A stretch of DNA of 64,000 nt from Bdellovibrio reynosensis (lineage in GTDB: Bacteria > Bdellovibrionota > Bdellovibrionia > Bdellovibrionales > Bdellovibrionaceae). Under the pieces are notes generated by a model. The model made no database searches. It saw only the letters and a program-made list of their open reading frames with translations, and was not told the origin of the DNA. Below are positions 54,146 through 63,309 of this stretch, piece after piece (positions within the stretch are counted from its first letter, which is position 1; every line of letters starts with the position of its first letter). The DNA is taken from contig NZ_CP093442.1 in the NCBI RefSeq assembly GCF_022814725.1, positions 3,224,001 through 3,288,000 of the forward strand, written 5' to 3'. The position numbers and the translations under genes are program-made.

Positions 54146-54709
54146 ATGAGCAAAAGGGACGTTCGTAATTTCAATATCTTAGGTATTTTTTTGTTTATGG
54201 TTGGTTGTTCAGATGCGGCACCGACCGTTGCCTTATTGCGATCATTAGAAGGTTTTGATTTTAACGAAACTAGCATCGTGACCAGCAATCTTTCCGCAGT
54301 TCCGCTTTCGGCAAAGTGTTCTTCTTACGTTGGCAAGATTGAAATGAGTTTTGATGACGGTGTGACGTGGATTAATCCCGGTGCCCATGACGTTTCGGCG
54401 AAATCAGAATGCGCTAATGGTTCTTTCACTATGAATATCTCAAATTCGTCTAGCCCTTTAAATGCAATGACCATTGGAAATGGGCAGCTTATTAAAATCA
54501 AATTCCGAGCAATGCCTAAAGTGGGATCTTGGATCTATAGATCTGTTTCGTTGAAGTATTCTGCATCGACAGTGATTCGCCAGGAATTACTGGCGGGTTC
54601 GCAAATTCAAAGTGGTACTAACATGATTTTGCGCGGTCGTGCCCGCGCCCAAAGCCAATTTACCGCTAGTGGCGGTGGTTTTGCGATAACAGGAAGGATC
54701 AAGCAATGA
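54146..54709 (+). CDS. Lipoprotein coupled to a MAT-like fibre gene
   Basis: 187 residues. The signal NILGIFLFMVGC has a lipobox at FMVGC (Cys21), and the start MSKRDVRN is Arg/Lys-rich. The mature part looks beta-sandwich-like (IEMSFDDGVTWINPGAHDV, GSWIYRSVSLKYSAS) with two further Cys. It ends FAITGRIKQ. The last four bases overlap the start of the fibre gene, so the products are made together. An anchor or cap for the fibre at the outer membrane is a reasonable guess; no family was recognised. Confidence 0.7.
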   Translation: MSKRDVRNFNILGIFLFMVGCSDAAPTVALLRSLEGFDFNETSIVTSNLSAVPLSAKCSSYVGKIEMSFDDGVTWINPGAHDVSAKSECANGSFTMNISNSSSPLNAMTIGNGQLIKIKFRAMPKVGSWIYRSVSLKYSASTVIRQELLAGSQIQSGTNMILRGRARAQSQFTASGGGFAITGRIKQ

Positions 54710-57700
54710 AGCTGATTTTTACTTTATTCGCATTTTTATTTTCGCTTCCAGCCTCTGCGGCCATTGGTTCACTCTTTACCTATGAAGGTGTGCTGACTGA
54801 TTCTTCAGGAACACCGATTGCTTCAACGCAAACAGTGACTTTTCAAATTCTTTATTCACCAACTTGCGTGGTTTATTCAGAAACTCAATCTGTAACCCCG
54901 GGAACAGATGGGGAGTTCAGCGTTATCGTAGGAACAGGTTCGCGCACGGACACGACAGCCAACGCGATTGACAGAATTTTTGCGACCAGTGGTAGCGTCG
55001 CCTGTCAGGATGGGACCACTGTCAATCCAGCGGGTCAGGCGATTCGTTCTTTGCACATCAAAGTTGGATCTACGGATTTATCTCCTGATGTGACGTTGGG
55101 TAACGTTCCATTAGCCCTAAATGCTTATCGTCTTGAAGACAAAGCGGCTTCAGATTTTGTTTTGAAAAGTTCAGTCACCACTTGCGCAGTCGGTCAGTAT
55201 CTCAGTTTTGATGGCGTAAGTTTTTCTTGTCAAAACGACTCTGGCGGCGCCGGAATGGTTTCTGATGTGAATGTGACAACGCCACTTACTAAAGGTGGTA
55301 CAGCTTCTATTCCTGTTATTGGGATTTCAGTAGGTACGACTGCTGGCACTGTGGCTGCGGGTAATGATGCTCGTTTCACTGACGCAAGAACTCCAACCGG
55401 TAATGCGGGTGGGGATTTATCGGGAACTTTCCCGAATCCTACGGTTTCAAAGCTTCAAGGTGTGAGTGTTTCTGCAGTGGCACCGAATTCAGGTCAATTT
55501 TTAAAATATGACGGAGCATCCTGGATACCATCAGCTATTGCAATGACGGATGTTACAAATCTTAATTCAACTCTAGCTACCTATCATACAAATGCTGCTT
55601 TTAATACGGCTGTGGGAAGTGCGAACTGTGCAGCCCACCAAACACCATACTGGAATAGTGTTTCTAGTTCCTTTCAATGTCAGGCGATCAACGTTTCTGT
55701 AGCAGGTGACATAAGTGGAACTATTGGTGCCGTGAGTGTTAATAAAATCAAAGGTGTTGCTGTTGACACTACTGGGTTGATTGCGGGCCAAGTTTTAAAA
55801 TATGACGGTACGAAATGGGCTGCTGCGAATGATGATAACAGTGGCGGCGGCGGTGGCGGCGGCACTGTTACTAACGTTGCAACGGGCACTGGTTTAAGTG
55901 GTGGCCCGATTACATCCAGCGGAACAATTTCATTAGATAACACGGCTGTTACAGCTGGTTCTTACACTCGTGCTTCAATCACCGTGGATGCTCAAGGTCG
56001 TTTGACTGCGGCAAATAATGGTCCAGCTATTTCTTTAACCGCCGATGTGACAGGCACCCTACCTTTAGCTAATGGTGGAACTGGGCAATCAACTGCATTA
56101 GCTGCCTTTAATGGATTATCACCTTTAACCACCAAAGGTGATTTGGTTGTTAATGATGGAACGAACGACATTCGTCTGCCCGTAGGAACTAATGGTCAGG
56201 TTCTTACTGCAAACTCTGCGCAAGCATCGGGTCTGCAATGGGCGTCATTGCCAAGTGGGACGGTGACGAACGTGAGTGGTACACTTCCGATTATAGTTGC
56301 AACGGGATCGTCGACTCCGTCCATTTCAATAAATGATGCAACAACATCTTCTAAAGGTGCTGTGCAAGTGGGTGCTGGTATCTCTGTGGTTTCCGGTACT
56401 ATTGCTGCTGATCCTGCTAACTTTCCGTCTGCAGTTCCAGTAAGCAAAGGTGGTACGGGTGTTACTACTTTTTCACCAAACAGACTTCTAACTACGAATG
56501 GCTCAGGCAGTGCCGTGAGCTTCATGAACTGCGGAATGGGTCAGCTCATTTCATTTGATGCCAGTGGAATCCCAGTTTGTGCCAATGCGCCAAATTCGTT
56601 CAATAATGGTGGTAATAACTTTGGGGCTACAGCTGTATTTGGTACCAACGATAACTTCGATATTAATATTAAAACCAACAGCACCAACCGTATGACGGTG
56701 TCTTCTAGCGGTGATGTGCATATCACAGGCGGAGCTTTATCAGTGGGTTCAATGAATCCATTAGCCCGAGTCGATATTTCGACTGATAACAATAGTTCTT
56801 CTGTTTATAATCGTGTGTATTCATCGGGCAGCTCATTACATCATCCAAGCTTTGTAGGCGTACGTGGACGCGGTACACAGGCTTCGCCAGTAGTCGCATC
56901 TTCGGGCGATAAGTTGGCTGGCTTTTATGGTGCAGACCAGACATCCGCGGGAACCGCGATTTTTTCCGGAATGTCTGTTGTGGCGTCAGAAAATCATTCC
57001 GGGTCTGCTTTAGGAACTCGTTTGGAATTTAGTACGATTCAAAATACTACTACCACGGCCAATTTGGGAATGACGATCGATCACAATAGTCGTGTGTATG
57101 TTGGTACCTCAAGCGGCATTAGCAAATTGACGGTATTTGATACTAACGGTGCAGCGATCGAGGCCACTTCTGCATCTGCTGCATCGACAGCTATTAAACT
57201 AACCAACAATTCCGGGACACCTAAGTCATGGAGTATATTAACTGGTGGATCGTCTGCAGCCGGATTCAATGGTGCAGCTGGATCGTTCACAATTACCGAT
57301 TTTAATACAATTCCGATAAGTATCAACAGCGGTGGTTATGTAGGAATCCATACCACATCGCCGAGTAATGCACATAAGTTAACTGTAGGCGGAACGGCTG
57401 TAGCTACTAGCTGGGATATAAATTCAGATCGACGTTTTAAGAAGAACATTCAGACTTTGCCGAATGCTTTAACGAATATCTTAAAACTACGTGGTGTATC
57501 TTACGATTGGCGCACAGATGAATTTCCCGACCGAAATTTTAGTTTGCGAAAAGATATTGGTTTGATCGCACAGGAAGTTGAAACTGTTTTTCCAGAAGTG
57601 GTCACTACCGATAGCCAAGGTTTTAAGAGCGTGTCGTATAATAAATTAGTATCACCTCTTATTCAGTCAACCCGAGAGCTTTACGGTGTGTGCCTAGCTT

Positions 57701-57849
57701 CCCAAGAACAGATCAAACTTCTTGAGCGTAAAGTAGCCTCTTTAGAAGAATCTAAATCAGCACAGAATGATCGCATTAAAAAATTAGAAAACGAAAATGC
57801 TGATTTAAAAAAGGATCTCATTCTAATAAAGAAAAAATTAGGACTGTAA
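54706..57849 (+). CDS. Secreted tail-fibre-like surface protein with S74 chaperone domain (MAT-like)
   Basis: 1047 residues. Signal peptide MKLIFTLFAFLFSLPASA, head domain from IGSLFTYEGVLTDSSG, then a shaft with repeated units: 'GDLSGTFPNPTVSKLQGVSV..GQFLKYDGASWIPS' and 'GDISGTIGAVSVNKIKGVAV..GQVLKYDGTKWAAA' (partly quoted). A seven-Gly hinge and 'LANGGTGQST'/'SKGGTGVTT' segments follow, common in phage tail fibres. A putative receptor-binding tip precedes SDRRFKKNI (about residue 907), which opens the S74-type intramolecular chaperone with LIAQEVETVFPEVV. A coiled coil ends the protein (1000-1047). It is the same plan as the gene at 10764-13202 with a different tip. Likely trimeric, exported with the upstream lipoprotein. 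Confidence 0.82.
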   Translation: MKLIFTLFAFLFSLPASAAIGSLFTYEGVLTDSSGTPIASTQTVTFQILYSPTCVVYSETQSVTPGTDGEFSVIVGTGSRTDTTANAIDRIFATSGSVACQDGTTVNPAGQAIRSLHIKVGSTDLSPDVTLGNVPLALNAYRLEDKAASDFVLKSSVTTCAVGQYLSFDGVSFSCQNDSGGAGMVSDVNVTTPLTKGGTASIPVIGISVGTTAGTVAAGNDARFTDARTPTGNAGGDLSGTFPNPTVSKLQGVSVSAVAPNSGQFLKYDGASWIPSAIAMTDVTNLNSTLATYHTNAAFNTAVGSANCAAHQTPYWNSVSSSFQCQAINVSVAGDISGTIGAVSVNKIKGVAVDTTGLIAGQVLKYDGTKWAAANDDNSGGGGGGGTVTNVATGTGLSGGPITSSGTISLDNTAVTAGSYTRASITVDAQGRLTAANNGPAISLTADVTGTLPLANGGTGQSTALAAFNGLSPLTTKGDLVVNDGTNDIRLPVGTNGQVLTANSAQASGLQWASLPSGTVTNVSGTLPIIVATGSSTPSISINDATTSSKGAVQVGAGISVVSGTIAADPANFPSAVPVSKGGTGVTTFSPNRLLTTNGSGSAVSFMNCGMGQLISFDASGIPVCANAPNSFNNGGNNFGATAVFGTNDNFDINIKTNSTNRMTVSSSGDVHITGGALSVGSMNPLARVDISTDNNSSSVYNRVYSSGSSLHHPSFVGVRGRGTQASPVVASSGDKLAGFYGADQTSAGTAIFSGMSVVASENHSGSALGTRLEFSTIQNTTTTANLGMTIDHNSRVYVGTSSGISKLTVFDTNGAAIEATSASAASTAIKLTNNSGTPKSWSILTGGSSAAGFNGAAGSFTITDFNTIPISINSGGYVGIHTTSPSNAHKLTVGGTAVATSWDINSDRRFKKNIQTLPNALTNILKLRGVSYDWRTDEFPDRNFSLRKDIGLIAQEVETVFPEVVTTDSQGFKSVSYNKLVSPLIQSTRELYGVCLASQEQIKLLERKVASLEESKSAQNDRIKKLENENADLKKDLILIKKKLGL

Positions 57850-57877
57850 AAGAATCTCAGTTCGGTCCTAATTTTTT
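57832..57877 (+). terminator. Terminator overlapping the end of the fibre gene
   Basis: Stem aaaaattaggac (57833-57844) pairs with gtcctaattttt (57865-57876) around a 20-base loop, ending in a T run. The 5' arm lies in the last codons of the fibre gene. Confidence 0.72.
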
Positions 57878-57978
57878 CTTTTCGCATCTCATAACAATTC
57901 GAATTCATAGCTTCCCTTTTAAAATCTCCCACATTTGTTAAACTTATATCTAGAGCAAAAAACTAATGAGGGACGTGT

Positions 57979-59157
57979 ATGGGTAAATCACTAATTATTC
58001 TAGCTGTGGCTTTTTCGCTGACGGCGCAGGCTAAAAACAACAGCACGGATGTTCGCTATAAGCGTGGGTTGTTAAAAGGTATTTCTTGCAGCTTTAAAGG
58101 TATAAAAACTGAAACTCCTGCGAATGTAGGAACTTTCGATTTCGCCGATCCTGACGAATCAGTTTGTGTGCCGTTTTTTAGCGCCCCATCCTCCCAACCA
58201 GAAAATGGTTTGTTAGGTAAGCTTTTTTTAAAAACACCGGCAATGCCAGCTAAAAGCACCGCTCTTGATTACTACAATCATGGTCAACGTTTAGATCAGA
58301 ATCTTTATTTCTTTGACGTGAACGTGCCTACACGACCTTTCACTGATGGTTTTGTTACCCAAAGTGGTCAGCAATTAGTGGATGCTCAAGGCAATAAGCT
58401 CGTAGAAAATTTTGGAATTGAATACACGTCTGTACTTCAGTTAGGCGCCGATGATAAAGAGGGGATGTACGAACTAGCTTCTATATCTGATGACGGTGCC
58501 CGCGTATTCATAAAAGAAGGTGATAAGTGGAACGAGATCATTAATAATGATGGCAACCATCCAACCAGATTGGCCTGCGGTTTTAGATCCATCGAATTAA
58601 CAAAACAAAGCAAAATACCTTTAAAGATCTTGTATTTCCAAGGGCCACGTTATCATGTTGCCAATGTTTTAATCTGGAAACATAAGCCCAATGCAAAAGC
58701 GAAAGACTGGAAAGACCAAGCCGGAAAAGCATTTTGCGGCATGACTTCAAACAGTTTCTTTGGCAGCGAGGTTCACAAAAAAAGAATCTCGGTTATGGAC
58801 ATCTTAGAAAAAATGGGATGGAAAGCTATTTCTACTGCAAATTTCAAGATGCCAGAACAGAAACAGAATCCTTGTACGGTAGAAGATCTGGTCATATCTG
58901 ATTATCAGATGACGAATCTTAATATTCCTAATGCCACCTTGACTTGGAAAACAAATCTTCCCGCGACCAGTCAAATTAGAATTGTGAACCTATACACTGG
59001 CGAGGAAGCATTCCTTACCGAAGATAAAACCCTTGTGAACGAGCACACTGCAGATATTAGTGGTTTACAGTCTGGGGTGTACTATCTTGTTCAAGCTATC
59101 AGCAAGGATGCCCATGGTCGATCGATTCGCAGCGGGTTTATTGAAATATATCCATAA
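57979..59157 (+). CDS. Secreted PA14-like and FN3-like adhesin candidate
   Basis: 392 residues with a signal peptide MGKSLIILAVAFSLTAQA. Residues about 85-235 follow the PA14 pattern: an opening strand, FGIEYTSVLQLGADDKEGMY, SISDDGARVFI (the acidic DDG site), INNDGNHPTRL, and KIPLKILYFQGPRYHVANVLIW. PA14 domains often bind carbohydrates. The last 90 residues look like an FN3 module (ATLTWKTNLPATSQIRIVN, ADISGLQSGVYYLVQAISKD). A Cys-rich linker lies between. It sits between a MAT-like fibre gene and a secreted protease candidate and ends at a terminator. Confidence 0.72.
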   Translation: MGKSLIILAVAFSLTAQAKNNSTDVRYKRGLLKGISCSFKGIKTETPANVGTFDFADPDESVCVPFFSAPSSQPENGLLGKLFLKTPAMPAKSTALDYYNHGQRLDQNLYFFDVNVPTRPFTDGFVTQSGQQLVDAQGNKLVENFGIEYTSVLQLGADDKEGMYELASISDDGARVFIKEGDKWNEIINNDGNHPTRLACGFRSIELTKQSKIPLKILYFQGPRYHVANVLIWKHKPNAKAKDWKDQAGKAFCGMTSNSFFGSEVHKKRISVMDILEKMGWKAISTANFKMPEQKQNPCTVEDLVISDYQMTNLNIPNATLTWKTNLPATSQIRIVNLYTGEEAFLTEDKTLVNEHTADISGLQSGVYYLVQAISKDAHGRSIRSGFIEIYP

Positions 59158-59182
59158 CCAGCAAGCCTAACAATGCAGTAAT

Positions 59183-59208
59183 AAACGGGGTGTAATAGCC
59201 CCGTTTTT
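59183..59208 (+). terminator. Terminator after the PA14-like gene
   Basis: Perfect 8-bp stem aaacgggg/ccccgttt with an eight-base loop and a T run, 25 bases after the stop codon. Confidence 0.85.
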
Positions 59209-59348
59209 CATTCGCGAATGTCAAAGAAGTAGACAGAACTCGTCGCCCGCTGAAGTCTTTTCATTACGAATTCGTGGATTAGAACCACAGCCTTCAGATC
59301 CCTATAAAGTCGTGTTAAATACTTCCCCATTCTTTTAGTGGGGTACCT

Positions 59349-60563
59349 ATGAATTTAAGAGTTCTTTTAGGGGTCTTGTTTTTATCTGCCTTTACGTGGT
59401 CGTTAAATGGTGAAGCTTACTTTATCGCTTCAGAGCCAGCGCAAATTCGTGCCGGAGTGCCTACAGATGTTTTCGTTGCTGGATTTGGTAGTGACCAAGG
59501 AACACAATTCCTGCATTCTGCAATTATCGGAGCAAAAGTTTCCCGTGATCGCTTCCCGGGGCGTCAAAGAGTTATTATCAGTGCAGTCAGCGAAGACTTC
59601 CACATGGAAAAAGCGGCCTTAGCCAAAGCAGGTTTTGGCTTTCGTAAAGCCGACGACGATGATTTAACAGCGGAACGCTTGGTTCTTGCGATTCAGTATT
59701 TATCTTCTCCAGTTTCTTCTTTGCATTTCTTTGGTCACGCCAACACTTATAATGGTTTCCGTCTTCAATCTAAAATGAAGCGTTTAAAGCATGATGATCC
59801 AGAGTTCGCGCAATTGGGTGCCTTCTTGGCTCCTACTGCTTTCGTTGTTTTTAACTCTTGCAACTCGGGTTGGTTTTTAGCAATCACTGGCGCCAAACTT
59901 TGGAATCGTCCCGTGTTTGGCAGCTTAGGTTCTTCTGATTTCCAAGAACCTATGACTGACGGAAAATGGTATTTCCACGACGTTGGATATTACCCAGAAA
60001 ATTTAACTAGAATCGGTACGACCACTTTATTCACTCGCAGTTCAGAAGAGTGCACGACTAAGAAGTGCCTGCGTTTAAAGCCAGCTAACATTCCTTACCG
60101 CGATGATTTCGGTCAATTTGACAAAGGACTGGGTTTTTATAAAGTGTTCTCTACACAAGAAGCCCTTATCCCACAGGCTTTAATCCACTACACATTGTTG
60201 TTACCTTCAATAAAACAACTGTCTCTTCAATCTTCTCGTGCGGAATTTACTGAAGCTGTGGTTGATTGGATGTGCCCAAGTGATAAGAACAGTGTGAAAC
60301 ATAATGCTTGTAAGCAGGCGATTGAAACGAAGTCGTTCCTATCTAACAGAACCATGTCGTTCTTTAATGGTACTGCGGTGGCTTGCGGTAATACCAGCTG
60401 CCAAACGGTGATTAAGTGTAAAGCTTTAAAGAAAATCTTTGGCGCGACACCTTGTAAGACAGAGGATCTTTCAAGCGCTGTTTCAACAAGCTTTAGTGAT
60501 CAATTAAGATATTTCTTTATTGGTTTAGATCAGCTTGAAGCGGGTCAATTAAGAATTAGATAG
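59349..60563 (+). CDS. Secreted caspase-like (clan CD) cysteine-peptidase candidate
   Basis: 404 residues with a signal peptide (MNLRVLLGVLFLSAFTWSLNGEA). The central part fits the caspase-haemoglobinase fold: a strand then F-F-G-H130 (SSLHFFGHANTYNGF), and about 40 residues later a strand ending in N-S-C171-N-S-G (FVVFNSCNSGWFL). The His-Gly and (D/N)-x-C-x-S-G pair is the catalytic dyad arrangement of clan CD. Here the His follows the Gly, so the exact dyad needs checking. The C-terminal 200 residues contain about ten Cys in pairs and match nothing recognised. It follows adhesin-type genes and has its own downstream terminator. Whether it is an active peptidase is unproven. Confidence 0.6.
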   Translation: MNLRVLLGVLFLSAFTWSLNGEAYFIASEPAQIRAGVPTDVFVAGFGSDQGTQFLHSAIIGAKVSRDRFPGRQRVIISAVSEDFHMEKAALAKAGFGFRKADDDDLTAERLVLAIQYLSSPVSSLHFFGHANTYNGFRLQSKMKRLKHDDPEFAQLGAFLAPTAFVVFNSCNSGWFLAITGAKLWNRPVFGSLGSSDFQEPMTDGKWYFHDVGYYPENLTRIGTTTLFTRSSEECTTKKCLRLKPANIPYRDDFGQFDKGLGFYKVFSTQEALIPQALIHYTLLLPSIKQLSLQSSRAEFTEAVVDWMCPSDKNSVKHNACKQAIETKSFLSNRTMSFFNGTAVACGNTSCQTVIKCKALKKIFGATPCKTEDLSSAVSTSFSDQLRYFFIGLDQLEAGQLRIR

Positions 60564-60584
60564 TTTGAGCTAACGATTGAAAAC

Positions 60585-60615
60585 AAAAAAACCGGAGCTT
60601 TGACTCCGGTTTTTT
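60585..60615. terminator. Bidirectional terminator
   Basis: Perfect 12-bp stem aaaaaaccggag/ctccggtttttt with a six-base loop between convergent genes ending at 60563 and 60619. Confidence 0.9.
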
Positions 60616-60618
60616 ATT

Positions 60619-63306
60619 TTATTCTTCTGAAAGAATCTTGATGGTTCCAGCTTTAGCATCGATTCGTACTCTCATTCCGGTTTTAATTTTCTTCGTTAAA
60701 CCAGGAATGCTGACGATAGCTGGGATTCCCATTTCCCGGGCCACGATGGCTGAATGGGAAAGCAGACTTCCGCGCTCTACTAAAAGCCCCGAAATCGCAG
60801 GATAAAGAGGTACCCATCCTGGATCGGTTCTCGCTGTCACCAGAATTTCGCCGTTGAGTTCTAAGTTATCTGTAGGATTTAAGATCACCTTCACGGTGCC
60901 TTCTAAAATTCCTGGGCAGCATGGCAGACCCTTTAGATCCCAATCGCCAGTTTCGCTAGAAATCTGCGACAGATCTTCTTCTTTAATAAACGTATTATTC
61001 CAGTAGACGGCTCCACGGGTCATAATGCGTGGGTCGGTGTCTTCTTGGAAGCGTTCATAATCTTTTTTGCGGATATCAATAAAGGCCTTTAAGTTCGGCG
61101 ACGGTAAAGTTCCATCATAGATCCCAAAGACTTCTTCGATTGTCAGCCAGAATACGTCCCGCGGGTTTTCGATGGCACCGACAGAGGCTAAATCTTCACC
61201 AACGGTTTGGAAGATCGTGCGCGCGATACCATAAATGCGAGTTCGTGCGAAACGAGTGTTCTCGCGGTTTTTAACCGCTTTTCTAGCATGCTTAAGCACC
61301 CAGAAATAAACCTTCTTTTTAAAGCCGGTCAAGTGTGCCGCTACTTTTTCTTCAGCCCCATTGCGCAGTGACTTTTCATGGGTGTCATCGTGGATTTCAG
61401 TTTGTCCTGATTTTAAGTAGTTTTTAAGGCAAACGAACAGATAGCTTGGATCTGTTAATAGATCAATTTCTTCTAACTTCATCTCGCTCATGCAACGGAA
61501 GCCGAAGCGATCTAAATAATCTAAAACAGACTTATAAAATTCTTGGTACGGGGACTGGCTGATGGCTTCTAAACCATCTTTCGGGTCCACGGACTCAATT
61601 AATTGGCGAAGGCCTTCATTTTTAGAGGCTTTATTTGCAAGTCGCAAGAGGGCTTTAGTTGGTTCAGCACTTTCTAAACCACCTTCACCAGCTAAAAGGT
61701 CATTTTGAATTGTTGAATCTAGTTCTTTTAGCCACGTCAAAGTCAGTTTTCGCAATAATCCAAAATGCACCATGCATAGGAAGTCATTGATGATCGGCGC
61801 CTTCCAGCGACCCATCATATTTCTTTCCATATCAAGATAAACGCGAACTAACTGGTCGCCGCGCATGCGTTTTAAATCCATGGTGCGGAAGCGGTCATAG
61901 TCACGGTGGAAGGTTTGCAAGAAATCATCAACCACACTTTGAATAGTGAAGTGATACTTTATGAAGTTAAATCCAGTCACGATTTTGCGGATACGACCCA
62001 TGGGCGTATCCCACGAAGGATGGGGTTTAATGCGATTAGCAATTTCATCGCTGAGCGCTTCAGATACACCCATCATGGTTTCCATGAACTCACGATTTTG
62101 TTTAAAGCCCGGAAGAACCCCAACAAGCTTGTACCAGTTAAATAGGTTATAATAAACGCGACCGTTTACCGATCCCAGCATGTTGCCAAGGTAAGAATCC
62201 ATGTCCTTAATGATCTCGTTTGGAACACCTAGGACTTCACAAAACTGCACGTAGACGGCTTTATAATTGCGAAGGGCAAAACTAAAGCTGAGTGGTGAAG
62301 TCAAGCCGCCATAGGATTCAATGATGTTCGAATTGTCCCATAAGTTCGGATAGCCAATAAGATCCTGATCTAAACTTGTCACAGGACGCGTTTGTAAAAC
62401 ATAAAGTTTGCCATTTTCAATGGCCCACTCGATATCCTGTGGACGGTGATATTGCTTGTGAATCAGTTGGCCCAGCTGATGAAGCTGATTTAATTCTTGC
62501 TCACTCAGTGAAGCCGTATTTACTAAAGGTTCTGCTACAACTTTAAGTTCACAGTGCCCTGATGATGACTTCTTCATCATTTCTTTTTTCTCTACGACTT
62601 CCTGACGAAGCAACTTTCCGTGATTTGCGTCTAACCAGAAAGAATCGGCATCAAGGGCGCCTGAAACCAGTCCTTCACCCACGCCATACACCGCAGAAGC
62701 GACATAGGTGTCGGTTTTCTTCGCCACCGGATCACAGGTAAAAAGAACTCCGGATTTATCTGGGTCTATCATTCGTTGAAGAACGACAGAAACTGAAATC
62801 TTTTTTAGGTCGATCTTGTTTTCAAGGCGATAAACTAAACCACGCTCTGAAAAAGCGGAAGCCCAACAGCCCTTGATATATTTTAAGATATCATCCTTAC
62901 CGTTCACGTAAAGGAAGCTAGAAAGTTGACCCGCAAAGGAATGGGCTAAGCTATCCTCATCCGCCGCTGACGAGCGTACGGAAAAAACTTTGTCTTCACC
63001 TAAAGTTTTTAATGCTTCGATCAAAGATTTTTCAACGGAAGTGGGTATGGCTGTCTTATCAAATAAAGCTACGATTTCTTGTTCAGCTTGCGCTGCCGTT
63101 AAAGATCCCTGCTGCAATTTATCTAACGAAATTTCAAGTGCTGATTTTACGCCAGGGGATTGCAAGAATTCATGAAAGTAGCGTTTCCCAAACACCACCC
63201 ATTCAGGTACAGGAAGTCCTGCTTGCGACATTAGGAAAAGGTTGAAACCTTTTCCTCCGGCTTCATTCTTAGCAAAAAACAGGGTGGACTTGGGTGTTAC
63301 TAACAT
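60619..63306 (-). CDS. PEP-synthase/rifampin-phosphotransferase-like dikinase
   Basis: 895 residues in three parts. Residues 1-330 are a PPDK-type ATP-grasp (GGKGFNL, VFSVRSSAADEDSLAHSFAGQ, WASAFSERGLVYR, IEWAIENGKLYVLQTRP). The middle, about 340-790, contains NIIESYGGLTSPLSFSFA, as in rifampin phosphotransferases. The C-terminal swivelling domain has ERGSLLSHSAIVARE with H851 as the phospho-carrier. It lacks the PEP-binding TIM barrel of true PEP synthase, so the phosphate acceptor is something bound by the middle domain. GGGAG precedes the ATG. It starts three bases after a UbiA-family gene, so a prenylated or lipid-like acceptor is possible, as is antibiotic modification. Confidence 0.8.
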   Translation of the reverse strand: MLVTPKSTLFFAKNEAGGKGFNLFLMSQAGLPVPEWVVFGKRYFHEFLQSPGVKSALEISLDKLQQGSLTAAQAEQEIVALFDKTAIPTSVEKSLIEALKTLGEDKVFSVRSSAADEDSLAHSFAGQLSSFLYVNGKDDILKYIKGCWASAFSERGLVYRLENKIDLKKISVSVVLQRMIDPDKSGVLFTCDPVAKKTDTYVASAVYGVGEGLVSGALDADSFWLDANHGKLLRQEVVEKKEMMKKSSSGHCELKVVAEPLVNTASLSEQELNQLHQLGQLIHKQYHRPQDIEWAIENGKLYVLQTRPVTSLDQDLIGYPNLWDNSNIIESYGGLTSPLSFSFALRNYKAVYVQFCEVLGVPNEIIKDMDSYLGNMLGSVNGRVYYNLFNWYKLVGVLPGFKQNREFMETMMGVSEALSDEIANRIKPHPSWDTPMGRIRKIVTGFNFIKYHFTIQSVVDDFLQTFHRDYDRFRTMDLKRMRGDQLVRVYLDMERNMMGRWKAPIINDFLCMVHFGLLRKLTLTWLKELDSTIQNDLLAGEGGLESAEPTKALLRLANKASKNEGLRQLIESVDPKDGLEAISQSPYQEFYKSVLDYLDRFGFRCMSEMKLEEIDLLTDPSYLFVCLKNYLKSGQTEIHDDTHEKSLRNGAEEKVAAHLTGFKKKVYFWVLKHARKAVKNRENTRFARTRIYGIARTIFQTVGEDLASVGAIENPRDVFWLTIEEVFGIYDGTLPSPNLKAFIDIRKKDYERFQEDTDPRIMTRGAVYWNNTFIKEEDLSQISSETGDWDLKGLPCCPGILEGTVKVILNPTDNLELNGEILVTARTDPGWVPLYPAISGLLVERGSLLSHSAIVAREMGIPAIVSIPGLTKKIKTGMRVRIDAKAGTIKILSEE

Positions 63307-63309
63307 AGC

